Shown here one piece after another: positions 6,608 through 12,382 of a stretch of DNA of 12,382 nt (position 1 is the stretch's first letter; the number at the start of each line of letters is the position of its first letter). Below the pieces are notes generated by a model. That model was given only the letters and a program-made list of their open reading frames with translations. It did no database searches and was not told where the DNA came from. The DNA comes from JAYEPK01 sp048569615 (GTDB taxonomy: Archaea > Thermoplasmatota > Penumbrarchaeia > Penumbrarchaeales > Penumbrarchaeaceae): the NCBI GenBank assembly GCA_048569615.1, contig JBLIRK010000061.1, positions 1 to 12,382 of the forward strand, written 5' to 3'. A program made the translations under genes and the position numbers.

Positions 6608-9007
6608 TCATTCATATCTCAGGGCCTCGCCGGGCTTGAAACTTACCGCCCTCATCAGAGGGGCCAGGATCACTACCAGGGTTCCGAGGACGGTGATGAC
6701 GAAAGAGAATATCACAAATGAAGGCTGGAATGACCAGGGGAGGTCCAGGCTCATTACCTCCTCCACCTCGTAGAGAAGGAACTCATACAAACCGTATCCA
6801 AGAGGCACCCCTATCACCCATCCTATGAACGAAATGAACACCCCTTCCGAACCGAATACCATAAGGACCGATCTGGATCCGGCACCTATGCATCTGAGCA
6901 TTCCTATCTCCCTCGTCCTGTCGAGAACGTTCATGGTGAGCGTGCTCATCAAACCTATCAGGCTTATCATCACGACGATTATGCATATCGCCGTGAAGAT
7001 GTTCAGCAGGTCCTGGTTCTCGTTGCGGTCCTCCTCCTCCAACACGTAATGGATACCTATCTCCAGGATGTATCCCTCCTCCTCGAATACGTTGTATATG
7101 GATTCTGCGGTCCCATCGATATCCCGATGCTCACCGCTAACGGTTTGAAGATAGAATCCAGAAACCCCGCTCCCCACCTTCAACAACTCCTGGAGGGTTG
7201 TCAAGGGTACTCTGATGTTGAGGCCGTCGTCCCAGTTTGTCCTATCGATCCCGATTATCCTGAAGGTGAAAAGTCCTGTGGCGGTCATGATATCCACCTC
7301 ATCGTTCAGTTTCACCCCGGATTCTCTTGAAAGCGCAAATCCCATGACCGCAACGAACTCACGGTCGGTCTCCTCATCCTCGGTCCACCATCTTCCTTCT
7401 CCTTTCTCAAGCAGTGTATGCCGGAAGTTCAGGGATGATGGGTCCTGGACCATCCCGTAGATCTGCCCCTTGTTACCTTCGACATCTCCCCACGTGACGA
7501 TGAACGGCTCCGCAGATCCGATCCCCCCGATCGAGCCGAACATCGAATTTCCCTTTTCCATTGTCATGGGGTCTGAAGGTTTGTATTCGACATAGACTGC
7601 GAGGTCCCACCTCTGGTCCTTCCAGTTCCCCTCCACCGCCTGGAAGATGGAGCTCCCGATAGATCCTAAGGCAAGCAGGACGCCCACCGCAAGTGCGATC
7701 TGGAACACGGTCGCGATGCTCCTTCCGGTTTTTCTGTTTGCATTCCTTATTCCTATCTGGGCTGACCTGGGGAGGAACCTGATCCTCATCAGGGCTGCTT
7801 CCACCGACCTGAGACCGTAGCTTGTCGAGATCCCATATGTGCCAAGTCCTTCCAGGATCGGCATCCTCGAGGAACGGACCAGTGCTGGGATGGAGGCGAT
7901 GATGACGACACCTATGCCAACCAGTATGCTGAGAGAAACCGTCGGAAGGTGGATGCTGAAGGTCGGCTGAAAGCCGAAAGGCTCTCCCATGGCATCAACG
8001 ACAAAATAAGCAACCAAGGTGCCAAGAACTGCCCCTATCAATGAACCGACGGCTCCCATTACGAACGATGTTGTCAGGTAGCTCCGAAATATCTGGAGCT
8101 TGGTACCCCCGATCGTCTTCATCTGGGAGATCTCCTTCTTCTGCTCCGAGATCGTCGTGTTCATGGTGTTGGAGATCAGGAATACGGAGCAGAAGAGTAT
8201 GAGGAACGTGAATATTGAAAGGAAGGTCTGGTAGTCCTCCAGTGTTTCCTTTCCCTCGTAATAATCCTCGGGTCTGTAATCTGGCAGCTCACCGAAGGCA
8301 ATGACCGAGGTGTTGTTGGTCAGGTACGACCTGATCACCTCTGTCGTCCTTTCCATGGAATCGGAGTCGGTCCTATCCAGAGTGAAACGGAGCGAGTTGT
8401 AACCGGAGATGTTCCCGATGCTCCTTGCGGTTCCTTCATCGGTGTAGAAAACAGCGACGCCGTCCGTGGTCTCTCCGAGTGATAGCAGGCTCCTTCCCGT
8501 GCCCGATATCCTTACCGTCCTCCTGTCACCCGAAGAATCTATGATCTCGATGTCATCCCCCTTTTTACCATTGTAAACCCCATTGCCGCTGTTCATTTTA
8601 TCCGTTAGGACCTCGTTCGATCCCGGAAAATCCCCGGAGACCAGCAGAACCTTGTCAACGGACTGATTTCCGTAATCCCTGATCCCCACTATCTGGGCCC
8701 AGCTTCTCCTCTCGCCTATGTACATCCTTGCGTAAAGCTCGACCCTTGGCTCCATGGCCTTGACATTTTCCAAACTTCCCAGTTCTTCAACGTTCGTATC
8801 GTTCAGTACAACATCAGAGACCTGGATCTCTATGTTGTGCATCCTTTCCTCCCTGATGGCGGTAAGTACCTCCTTGTCCGCCAATGGAGTGACCGCGAAC
8901 AGAGAGATCCCCATCACCCCTAGGGCTATCGTGGCGATCGTGAAGAATGATCTGGTCTTCCTTCTCGAGAGGTCCCTGAATGATTTTTTAATGAGCGTCC
9001 CTGTCAT
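6608..9007 (-). CDS. FtsX/MacB-like ABC transporter permease, two FtsX domains
   Basis: A 799-residue membrane protein, the permease partner of the ATPase encoded just upstream. I chose the ATG at 9007 (MTGTLIKKSF) because GGTGAT lies at 9011-9016, an archaeal ribosome site; a TTG at 9025 in frame would overlap the end of the ATPase gene. The order is: basic N-terminus (SRRKTRSFF), TM1 (~20-40), a large extracytoplasmic domain (~45-255), TM2-4 (~260-283, 306-335, 355-375; first FtsX domain), a cytoplasmic link, TM5 (~430-455), a second extracytoplasmic domain (~460-660), and TM6-8 (~666-692, 712-736, 760-786; second FtsX domain). The motif EISQMKTIGGTKLQIF and its second copy REIGMLRCIGAGSRSVL are the coupling segments that contact the ATPase in this family. 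Such pairs drive export or work across the outer face of the membrane by mechanotransmission (MacB, LolCE). Cargo is unknown: peptide, lipid or lipoprotein are all open. Confidence 0.9.
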   Translation of the reverse strand: MTGTLIKKSFRDLSRRKTRSFFTIATIALGVMGISLFAVTPLADKEVLTAIREERMHNIEIQVSDVVLNDTNVEELGSLENVKAMEPRVELYARMYIGERRSWAQIVGIRDYGNQSVDKVLLVSGDFPGSNEVLTDKMNSGNGVYNGKKGDDIEIIDSSGDRRTVRISGTGRSLLSLGETTDGVAVFYTDEGTARSIGNISGYNSLRFTLDRTDSDSMERTTEVIRSYLTNNTSVIAFGELPDYRPEDYYEGKETLEDYQTFLSIFTFLILFCSVFLISNTMNTTISEQKKEISQMKTIGGTKLQIFRSYLTTSFVMGAVGSLIGAVLGTLVAYFVVDAMGEPFGFQPTFSIHLPTVSLSILVGIGVVIIASIPALVRSSRMPILEGLGTYGISTSYGLRSVEAALMRIRFLPRSAQIGIRNANRKTGRSIATVFQIALAVGVLLALGSIGSSIFQAVEGNWKDQRWDLAVYVEYKPSDPMTMEKGNSMFGSIGGIGSAEPFIVTWGDVEGNKGQIYGMVQDPSSLNFRHTLLEKGEGRWWTEDEETDREFVAVMGFALSRESGVKLNDEVDIMTATGLFTFRIIGIDRTNWDDGLNIRVPLTTLQELLKVGSGVSGFYLQTVSGEHRDIDGTAESIYNVFEEEGYILEIGIHYVLEEEDRNENQDLLNIFTAICIIVVMISLIGLMSTLTMNVLDRTREIGMLRCIGAGSRSVLMVFGSEGVFISFIGWVIGVPLGYGLYEFLLYEVEEVMSLDLPWSFQPSFVIFSFVITVLGTLVVILAPLMRAVSFKPGEALRYE

Positions 9008-9021
9008 GGGATCACCCCGGA

Positions 9022-9690
9022 TCAAACCACCCTTCCGTCGAGCATCTCTATCCTCCTCGTCGCCCTGCTTGCCAGATCTCCGCTGTGGGTTACGAAGATG
9101 ATCGTCTTTCCCCTGTCGTTCAGCTCCTTCAGAAGCTTGAACATCCTGACCTCGGTCTTGGAATCCAGATTTCCCGTAGGCTCGTCGCCAATGATTATTC
9201 CGGGATCATTGGCAAGCGCCCTTGCTATGGCAACCCTCTGCTGCTCTCCCCCTGAAAGCTCGGAAGGCAGGTTGTTCATCTTGTCTTCCAGACCTACTAT
9301 CTCCAGGTTCTTCCTGGCTGTCTCCTTCCTTTCCTTCATGTTACCCTTCCTGGCAAAATCCATGGGAAGGATGGCGTTCTCCATTGCCGTAAGCGTCGGA
9401 AAGAGCTGGAAGAACTGGAAGACGATCCCGATGTTCTTTCCCCTCCACTTTGCGAGATTGTCCTCCTTCATAATATCGATGCGCTCGCCTCCCACGACAA
9501 CGCTCCCGCTGGTTGGTCTGTCTATCCCGGTGATCATGTTGAGAAGCGTTGATTTTCCGCAGCCCGAAGGACCTACGATAGCCGTGAGCTCCCCACTTTC
9601 GAATGTAATTGAAACATCCTTCAATGCCTGATATTCGATCCTTCCTGTCCTGTAGACCTTATTCAAATTGCTCAGTTCGATCTCCGACAC
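9022..9690 (-). CDS. ABC transporter ATP-binding protein, LolD/MacB type
   Basis: A 222-residue nucleotide-binding subunit for the FtsX-like permease that follows 14 bp downstream in the same operon. All catalytic motifs are intact: Walker A GPSGCGKST (residues 40-48), the Q-loop Gln92 in FQFFQLFPTL, signature LSGGEQQ (145-151), Walker B IIIGDE (165-170) followed by the family-typical PTGNLDSKT, and the H-loop His202 in FVTHSGDLA. The length and the TGNLDS motif match the MacB/LolD/FtsE group. The start is GTG at 9690, preceded by a G-rich ribosome site (GGGGGG, ending four bases before it). The protein has no membrane segment and would bind the inner face of the permease. No membrane-fusion (MacA-like) gene is next to the pair, as expected for a cell without an outer membrane. 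Confidence 0.95.
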   Translation of the reverse strand: MSEIELSNLNKVYRTGRIEYQALKDVSITFESGELTAIVGPSGCGKSTLLNMITGIDRPTSGSVVVGGERIDIMKEDNLAKWRGKNIGIVFQFFQLFPTLTAMENAILPMDFARKGNMKERKETARKNLEIVGLEDKMNNLPSELSGGEQQRVAIARALANDPGIIIGDEPTGNLDSKTEVRMFKLLKELNDRGKTIIFVTHSGDLASRATRRIEMLDGRVV

Positions 9691-9706
9691 GCTTTCCCCC
9701 CCTTAT

Positions 9707-9736
9707 CATCCTTGAACTAGGATGTGGAATAAAAAG
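9707..9736 (-). promoter_or_regulatory. ABC operon promoter with an 18-bp inverted repeat
   Basis: CATCCT-TGAACT-AGGATG (9707-9724) has perfect 6-bp arms. It lies between a TATA-like CTTTTTATTCC on the minus strand (around 9726-9736) and the ribosome site, so it would cover the predicted start of transcription (~9706). This is a good operator position for a repressor. Confidence 0.45.
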
Positions 9737-9927
9737 CGGACCATTGCCGCCCTTTAAATGATGTCAATGATATGAATGCTTAGAAAAATCTTTCGTTTTA
9801 CAAGCTTGCAGTTTAAATAAGGGGAAGAAATGAATTTGACTTTTAATGACTTCTTTTCAATAGAGAAACATGTGATATGAAAGAGATCTGAATATAAGGT
9901 TCGGTCCGGATATTGGGTCCGATATCA

Positions 9928-10254
9928 TCAATCATACCGATAACATTCTCCGGTCTCCAAGAGGCATTCCTCATGGAAATCAAAGCAGTCCCCGTTGTCA
10001 TAATCGACCTCGCAGAACCTCTCATCTTCCTTCAGACACCATTTCGCCGGATCCTCGCTGCAGTATTCGTTGTCAGGATCGAAGCAGTGGTTCGACAGAT
10101 CATCCCATCTGTCCTCGTAATGGTTGGAATGATGATGATGATGGTATTGGCCATAATCGACGATATCAGCTTCGGATAGACCGTAAAGCCCGAAGGCGCC
10201 TATGCCTATCAGGGATACCGCACCAATCAAAATGAGGGGAATCTTCGGCAACAT
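9928..10254 (-). CDS. Small exported acidic protein with a His cluster and a Cys octad repeat
   Basis: A 108-residue protein I cannot assign to a named family. The ATG at 10254 is preceded by AGGTG six bases upstream; a GTG at 10263 would add three residues. Residues 1-~28 form a signal peptide or N-terminal membrane anchor (KIPLILIGAVSLIGIGAFGLYG). A His-rich patch, HHHHHSNH (38-45), follows. The remainder has seven Cys at 57, 65, 73, 81, 90, 97 and 104. The first four are exactly eight residues apart, and each of the first three octads ends in an aromatic residue just before the next Cys (CFDPDNEY, CSEDPAKW, CLKEDERF). The domain is strongly acidic (many Asp/Glu). Inferred role: an extracytoplasmic metal-binding or disulfide-stabilised protein. 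The odd Cys count leaves one thiol free for a metal or a partner. It lies 237 bp upstream of the ABC operon on the same strand, with no clear operon link. Confidence 0.7.
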   Translation of the reverse strand: MLPKIPLILIGAVSLIGIGAFGLYGLSEADIVDYGQYHHHHHSNHYEDRWDDLSNHCFDPDNEYCSEDPAKWCLKEDERFCEVDYDNGDCFDFHEECLLETGECYRYD

Positions 10255-10328
10255 CCGTAGCACCTATAACATAGGGGCTTTGGAGGTGTTTTATTCTTTA
10301 CGGTTTTAGATTGATTGTCAAGTAATAA

Positions 10329-10409
10329 TTAGAAATTGAGGAGCTGGCGAAGAACCGGCCCGGGAATGAGAAAACGTACGCGGAAGCTTCCATTCCTCAT
10401 GAGGAATAA
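10329..10409 (+). pseudogene. Possible 3' fragment of a decayed gene
   Basis: Between two in-frame stops, 26 codons read LEIEELAKNRPGNEK and then TYAEASIPHEE before TAA at 10407-10409. Codon choice (GAG, CTG, GCG, AAG, AAC) matches the genes to the left and not the AT-rich gene to the right. There is no start codon or matching upstream sequence, so at most this is a gene tail left by rearrangement. Chance is quite possible. Confidence 0.25.
10382..10407. repeat. Two adjacent perfect palindromes
   Basis: GGAAGCTTCC (10382-10391) is followed immediately by ATTCCTCATGAGGAAT (10392-10407). Both are perfectly self-complementary. The AAGCTTCC half recurs at about 10429-10436, so alternative foldings of the region are possible. 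No gene explains them. Confidence 0.6.
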
Positions 10410-10544
10410 CAGGTCGAAAATCCAATGTAAGCTTCCGAGAGAAAGCAGATGGATCTCAACATCAGGCTTGGTAGGAGCGGTCCACAGCAGGCAGCCCCTG
10501 CATAGCAATAGAGACAAAAATAACAAAATGATCAAGAGAAGAAA

Positions 10545-10567
10545 TGGAGCCACTCAGGGAATTGAAC
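10545..10567 (-). other. tRNA 3'-end-like fragment
   Basis: On the minus strand the sequence reads GTTCAATTCCCTG then AGTGGCT then CCA: a T-loop-like TTCAATT, a 3' T-stem strand, seven acceptor-length bases and CCA. The 5' side of the T-stem (GGAAG) does not pair with CCCTG, and no matching 5' acceptor strand was found about 70 bases away, so this is not an intact tRNA. Integrases often leave such a 3' tRNA piece as an attachment site. Chance similarity is the alternative. Confidence 0.2.
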
Positions 10568-10762
10568 TTCCGCAAAATGAAAGATTAGGATCATCCTGAT
10601 GATTATCTGATAACATAAATATTTCTTAAGAGCCAAGACCAACGAGCTCAATCTCTATAGTTCTAATGGAATAAGAATATGAGACTTTAGAAAGGTATTA
10701 TAAATCATTAGCTACATTTTATTCAATAAATATTGAAGAATAAAAATTTCTAATTAATTAAT

Positions 10763-10772
10763 AAAATATATT
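10763..10772 (+). promoter_or_regulatory. TATA-like element of the beta-solenoid gene
   Basis: AAAATATATT lies about 40 bases before the ATG at 10811 and predicts a start of transcription near 10795 and a leader of about 15 bases. A second candidate, TATTATAAAT (10696-10705), would give a longer leader. The background is very AT-rich, which weakens either call. Confidence 0.35.
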
Positions 10773-10810
10773 AGGTCGAAATCTACTATTGCAAAAGCTG
10801 GGGATGTCTT

Positions 10811-12301
10811 ATGAGGAAATGCGTTTCTTACCTGATAGTCATTTTATTCTTTCTCAATCTTCTATACTTCAATAACAACGAGGATTTGAAAGTAAAAGGT
10901 GCAACTACCTTGTACGTTGGAGGAACTGGTCCAGGAAATTATTCCATAATCCAAAATGCTATAAACAATGCAACTAGCGGTGATAATATTTTCATCATGA
11001 ACGGGACCTACAATGAAGTTTTAAACGTCAACAAGTCTATTCAAATAATCGGTGAGAACAAGAATACATCAATAATCAGTGGAGGTTTTAAGATCTCCTC
11101 GGAAAATGTGAGCATCTCAAATATCAATATTACTGTTGGATATGGAAGGGACTATGATGGATCAGGATTAAATGGAACTTTCAGGTATGGCATATATGCC
11201 ACAGGTTGTGGCAATATCACAATTAATAATGTATATATCCATGATATTATAGGTGGAAACGGAGCTCAAGCCGTTTCAGGCAAAGGAGGGAATGGGGGTG
11301 GGGCTTATGGGATATTTTTCATCGGATGTAATTTCACATCAATCTCAAATGTCACGATTACAACTATCATCGGTGGCAATGGTGCTGATGGTACAGGAGG
11401 TAACTATGTTTGTTTAGGTGGGTTGGGAGGGGAAAGTAAAGGATTACATATTTTCGGATGCTGGAATTCAAAGATCGAGAGGTCAATTATCAAGATTATC
11501 ACAGGTGGTGCGGGAGGCAAAGGAGGTTCTGTGAGTAACCCAGGAATTGGGGGTTCGGCAATAGGCATTGATATAGCTAATTTTAATAAATGCAATTTAA
11601 CTTATAACCGGATTGTCACAATATCTGGAGGTGTCGGGGGCTCCCAAAATTCCTCGGCCGATAGAGGTGGTAATGGAGCGAAAGGAGGAATTGGTTACGG
11701 AGTTAAATTATACAATATATCCTCACATTTCATTTATAAAAATACAATAACAGCAATTTCTGGAGGTATAGGTGGAAATGGTAGAACAGCAGATGGTGCT
11801 CATGGAACAAGTGGAAATGGGGGAGATGGATTTGGATTTGCACTTGAAAAAGTTGCTTATCTAATTATTACAAATAATAAACTAATATCTATTACTGCTG
11901 GACAAGGAGGAACCTCTGAATATTGTGGCCATGGTGGTCATGCCTATGGCTTTTATCAAATTAAAGGCAATAATGTAACAATTATTAACATTTCAATACA
12001 AAATATTAAGGGAGGCAAAGGAGGATCCAGCACATATAATGGTGCATATGCAGGAGGGGGAGGGAAAGGATACGGAATATATATAGAAAAATGTGATAAT
12101 TCTAATATGTCCAATATAAAGTCTATCGGAATTAACGGCGGGTACGGTGGTGATGCCATTTCTTCTGGAGGTGGACTCGGGCATGCAATTGGTTTTTCAT
12201 TGAAAGATATAAATAATATCTCATTATCGGAGTTCAACATCTCTTATATTTTTGCTGGAAAAACTGGCAATGGAACAGTTAAAAGAATCCCGCAGGGCTA
12301 G
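10811..12301 (+). CDS. Secreted glycine-rich parallel beta-helix (NosD/pectate-lyase-like solenoid), probably truncated at the 3' end
   Basis: The frame encodes 496 residues and starts at ATG 10811 with GGGGAT upstream. Residues 1-~22 are a signal peptide (YLIVILFFLNLLYF). Next comes the archaeal beta-helix opening: YVGGTGPGNYSIIQNAIN, ATSGDNIFIMNGTYNE, VNKSIQIIGENKN. From about residue 105 there are nine or so solenoid turns of 38-46 residues. Each joins a beta-helix coil (GIYATGCGNITINNVYI type) to a glycine-rich loop opening with (I)xGGxGG: IIGGNGA, IIGGNGA, ITGGAGG, ISGGVGG, ISGGIGG, ITAGQGG, IKGGKGG, INGGYGG. About twenty N-x-S/T sequons suggest heavy N-glycosylation outside the cell. 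Codons are strongly AT-rich (ATA, TTA, AAT, AAA), unlike every gene to the left. The last turn, IFAGKTGNG, breaks off into TVKRIPQG and a stop inside sequence that reads in another frame as a bacterial peptidase, so the natural C-terminus is probably missing. Function: surface or matrix protein; no catalytic residues can be assigned. Confidence 0.75.
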   Translation: MRKCVSYLIVILFFLNLLYFNNNEDLKVKGATTLYVGGTGPGNYSIIQNAINNATSGDNIFIMNGTYNEVLNVNKSIQIIGENKNTSIISGGFKISSENVSISNINITVGYGRDYDGSGLNGTFRYGIYATGCGNITINNVYIHDIIGGNGAQAVSGKGGNGGGAYGIFFIGCNFTSISNVTITTIIGGNGADGTGGNYVCLGGLGGESKGLHIFGCWNSKIERSIIKIITGGAGGKGGSVSNPGIGGSAIGIDIANFNKCNLTYNRIVTISGGVGGSQNSSADRGGNGAKGGIGYGVKLYNISSHFIYKNTITAISGGIGGNGRTADGAHGTSGNGGDGFGFALEKVAYLIITNNKLISITAGQGGTSEYCGHGGHAYGFYQIKGNNVTIINISIQNIKGGKGGSSTYNGAYAGGGGKGYGIYIEKCDNSNMSNIKSIGINGGYGGDAISSGGGLGHAIGFSLKDINNISLSEFNISYIFAGKTGNGTVKRIPQG

Positions 12302-12382
12302 ACGCTGGGGAATCTTTTTCAAATCACTGGCGTTTCTCTATGTGCTGGTCTTTCTGGGGATGCTGATTCCGGATGATCTTTC
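12270..12382 (+). CDS. N-terminus of a proteobacterial-type S49 peptidase (SppA/SohB family), 3' partial
   Basis: The frame runs off the right edge after 37 codons. It reads MEQLKESRRARRWGIFFK followed by a hydrophobic membrane segment (SLAFLYVLVFLGMLI). The block RRARRWGIFFK just before a single N-terminal membrane helix is, to my recollection, characteristic of gammaproteobacterial S49 signal-peptide peptidase-like proteins, which cut membrane-embedded peptides. Similarity continues upstream of the ATG: the same frame from about 12252 reads LLEKLA, matching the LLEK of those proteins, so the ATG at 12270 may be internal and the true 5' end is missing. The catalytic part lies outside the window. 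It overlaps the last 32 bases of the beta-solenoid frame, which is odd for two genuine neighbours. Confidence 0.55.
   Translation, partial: MEQLKESRRARRWGIFFKSLAFLYVLVFLGMLIPDDL

Larger units (their letters stand above)
10255..10810. other. Gene-poor stretch of 556 bp with a base-composition step
   Basis: No convincing complete gene. 10255-10320 is the promoter and leader region of the Cys-rich gene (AATAAAAC-type TATA near 10285-10298, small inverted repeat CCTAT-AAC-ATAGG at 10263-10275). 10326-10409 holds a short coding-like fragment. 10382-10407 holds two adjacent palindromes. 10545-10567 resembles a tRNA 3' end read on the minus strand. From about 10600 the sequence becomes very AT-rich up to the beta-solenoid gene. 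Overlapping frames on both strands at 10329-10599 (74 and 87 codons) have no homology I recognise. Confidence 0.6.

Noticed and set aside
9913..10179. Plus-strand 88-residue frame opposite the Cys-rich gene, with a run of Met
   Set aside because: The Met run is the antisense of the His codons. The minus-strand frame has a signal peptide, ribosome site and regular Cys spacing.
10329..10553. Minus-strand 74-residue frame with a hydrophobic N-terminus (GTG start)
   Set aside because: No ribosome site, a start codon inside the tRNA-like fragment, no recognisable family, and overlap with another open frame on the plus strand. Hydrophobicity arises from the A-rich complementary strand.
10336..10599. 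Plus-strand 87-residue basic frame
   Set aside because: Arg/Ser/Asn-rich composition without domain character, no plausible start, and its end reads through the tRNA-like fragment, as translated non-coding DNA often does.

Overview
The central part of the window, about 510-10,600, reads as archaeal chromosome, most likely from a Thermoplasmatota or related euryarchaeal genome recovered from a metagenome. The reasons are TATA-box promoters with short leaders, Shine-Dalgarno sites of the GGTGAT/AGGAGGTG type, a T-tract terminator, Arg codons mostly AGG/AGA, a tandem winged-helix regulator, a giant SBBP-propeller plus fibronectin-III surface protein, and a beta-solenoid gene opening with the NosD-like 'GGTGPGNY' motif. 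The lineage is an inference from style; there is no rRNA or marker gene.

Layout. (1) 1-846: an open frame entering from the left edge that encodes a metallo-beta-lactamase (MBL) fold hydrolase and switches in frame, near base 510, into a two-winged-helix regulator. (2) 985-5445 (+): a 1,486-residue secreted and membrane-anchored protein with a signal peptide, the domain that precedes SBBP propellers, seven SBBP blades, seven FN3 domains, a C-terminal membrane helix and a short tail. It has a promoter with tandem direct repeats and ends at a strong hairpin-plus-T8 terminator. (3) 5625-9690 (-): a small winged-helix DNA-binding protein, a GNAT acetyltransferase, and a two-gene MacB/LolD-type ABC transporter (ATPase then FtsX-like permease, 14 bp apart, clearly co-transcribed). 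(4) 9928-10254 (-): a small exported His-cluster/Cys-octad acidic protein. (5) 10,255-10,810: a gene-poor, increasingly AT-rich stretch with palindromes and a tRNA-3'-end-like fragment. (6) 10,811-12,301 (+): an AT-rich, glycine-rich secreted beta-solenoid. (7) 12,270-end (+): the first residues of a proteobacterial-type S49 peptidase (SppA/SohB family) in another frame.

The main caution is that the window looks mosaic. The MBL half (Arg mostly CGC/CGG early on) loses its last metal ligand exactly where the archaeal regulator begins without its first helices. The beta-solenoid stops abruptly where a bacterial SppA begins. The first ~85 bases read, antisense, like another bacterial protein. 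At two of these joins about 20-25 bases make sense in both proteins, as expected of assembly joins at a shared short k-mer; real deletions or transfer would be the alternative. The core from about 520 to 10,260 is coherent.

I see no CRISPR array, rRNA, intact tRNA or insertion sequence. The most interesting biology is the exported Cys-octad/His protein, the 7+7 propeller/FN3 surface protein with its unusual promoter repeats, and the glycine-rich beta-solenoid. The ABC pair has no periplasmic adaptor gene next to it, as expected in a single-membrane archaeon.
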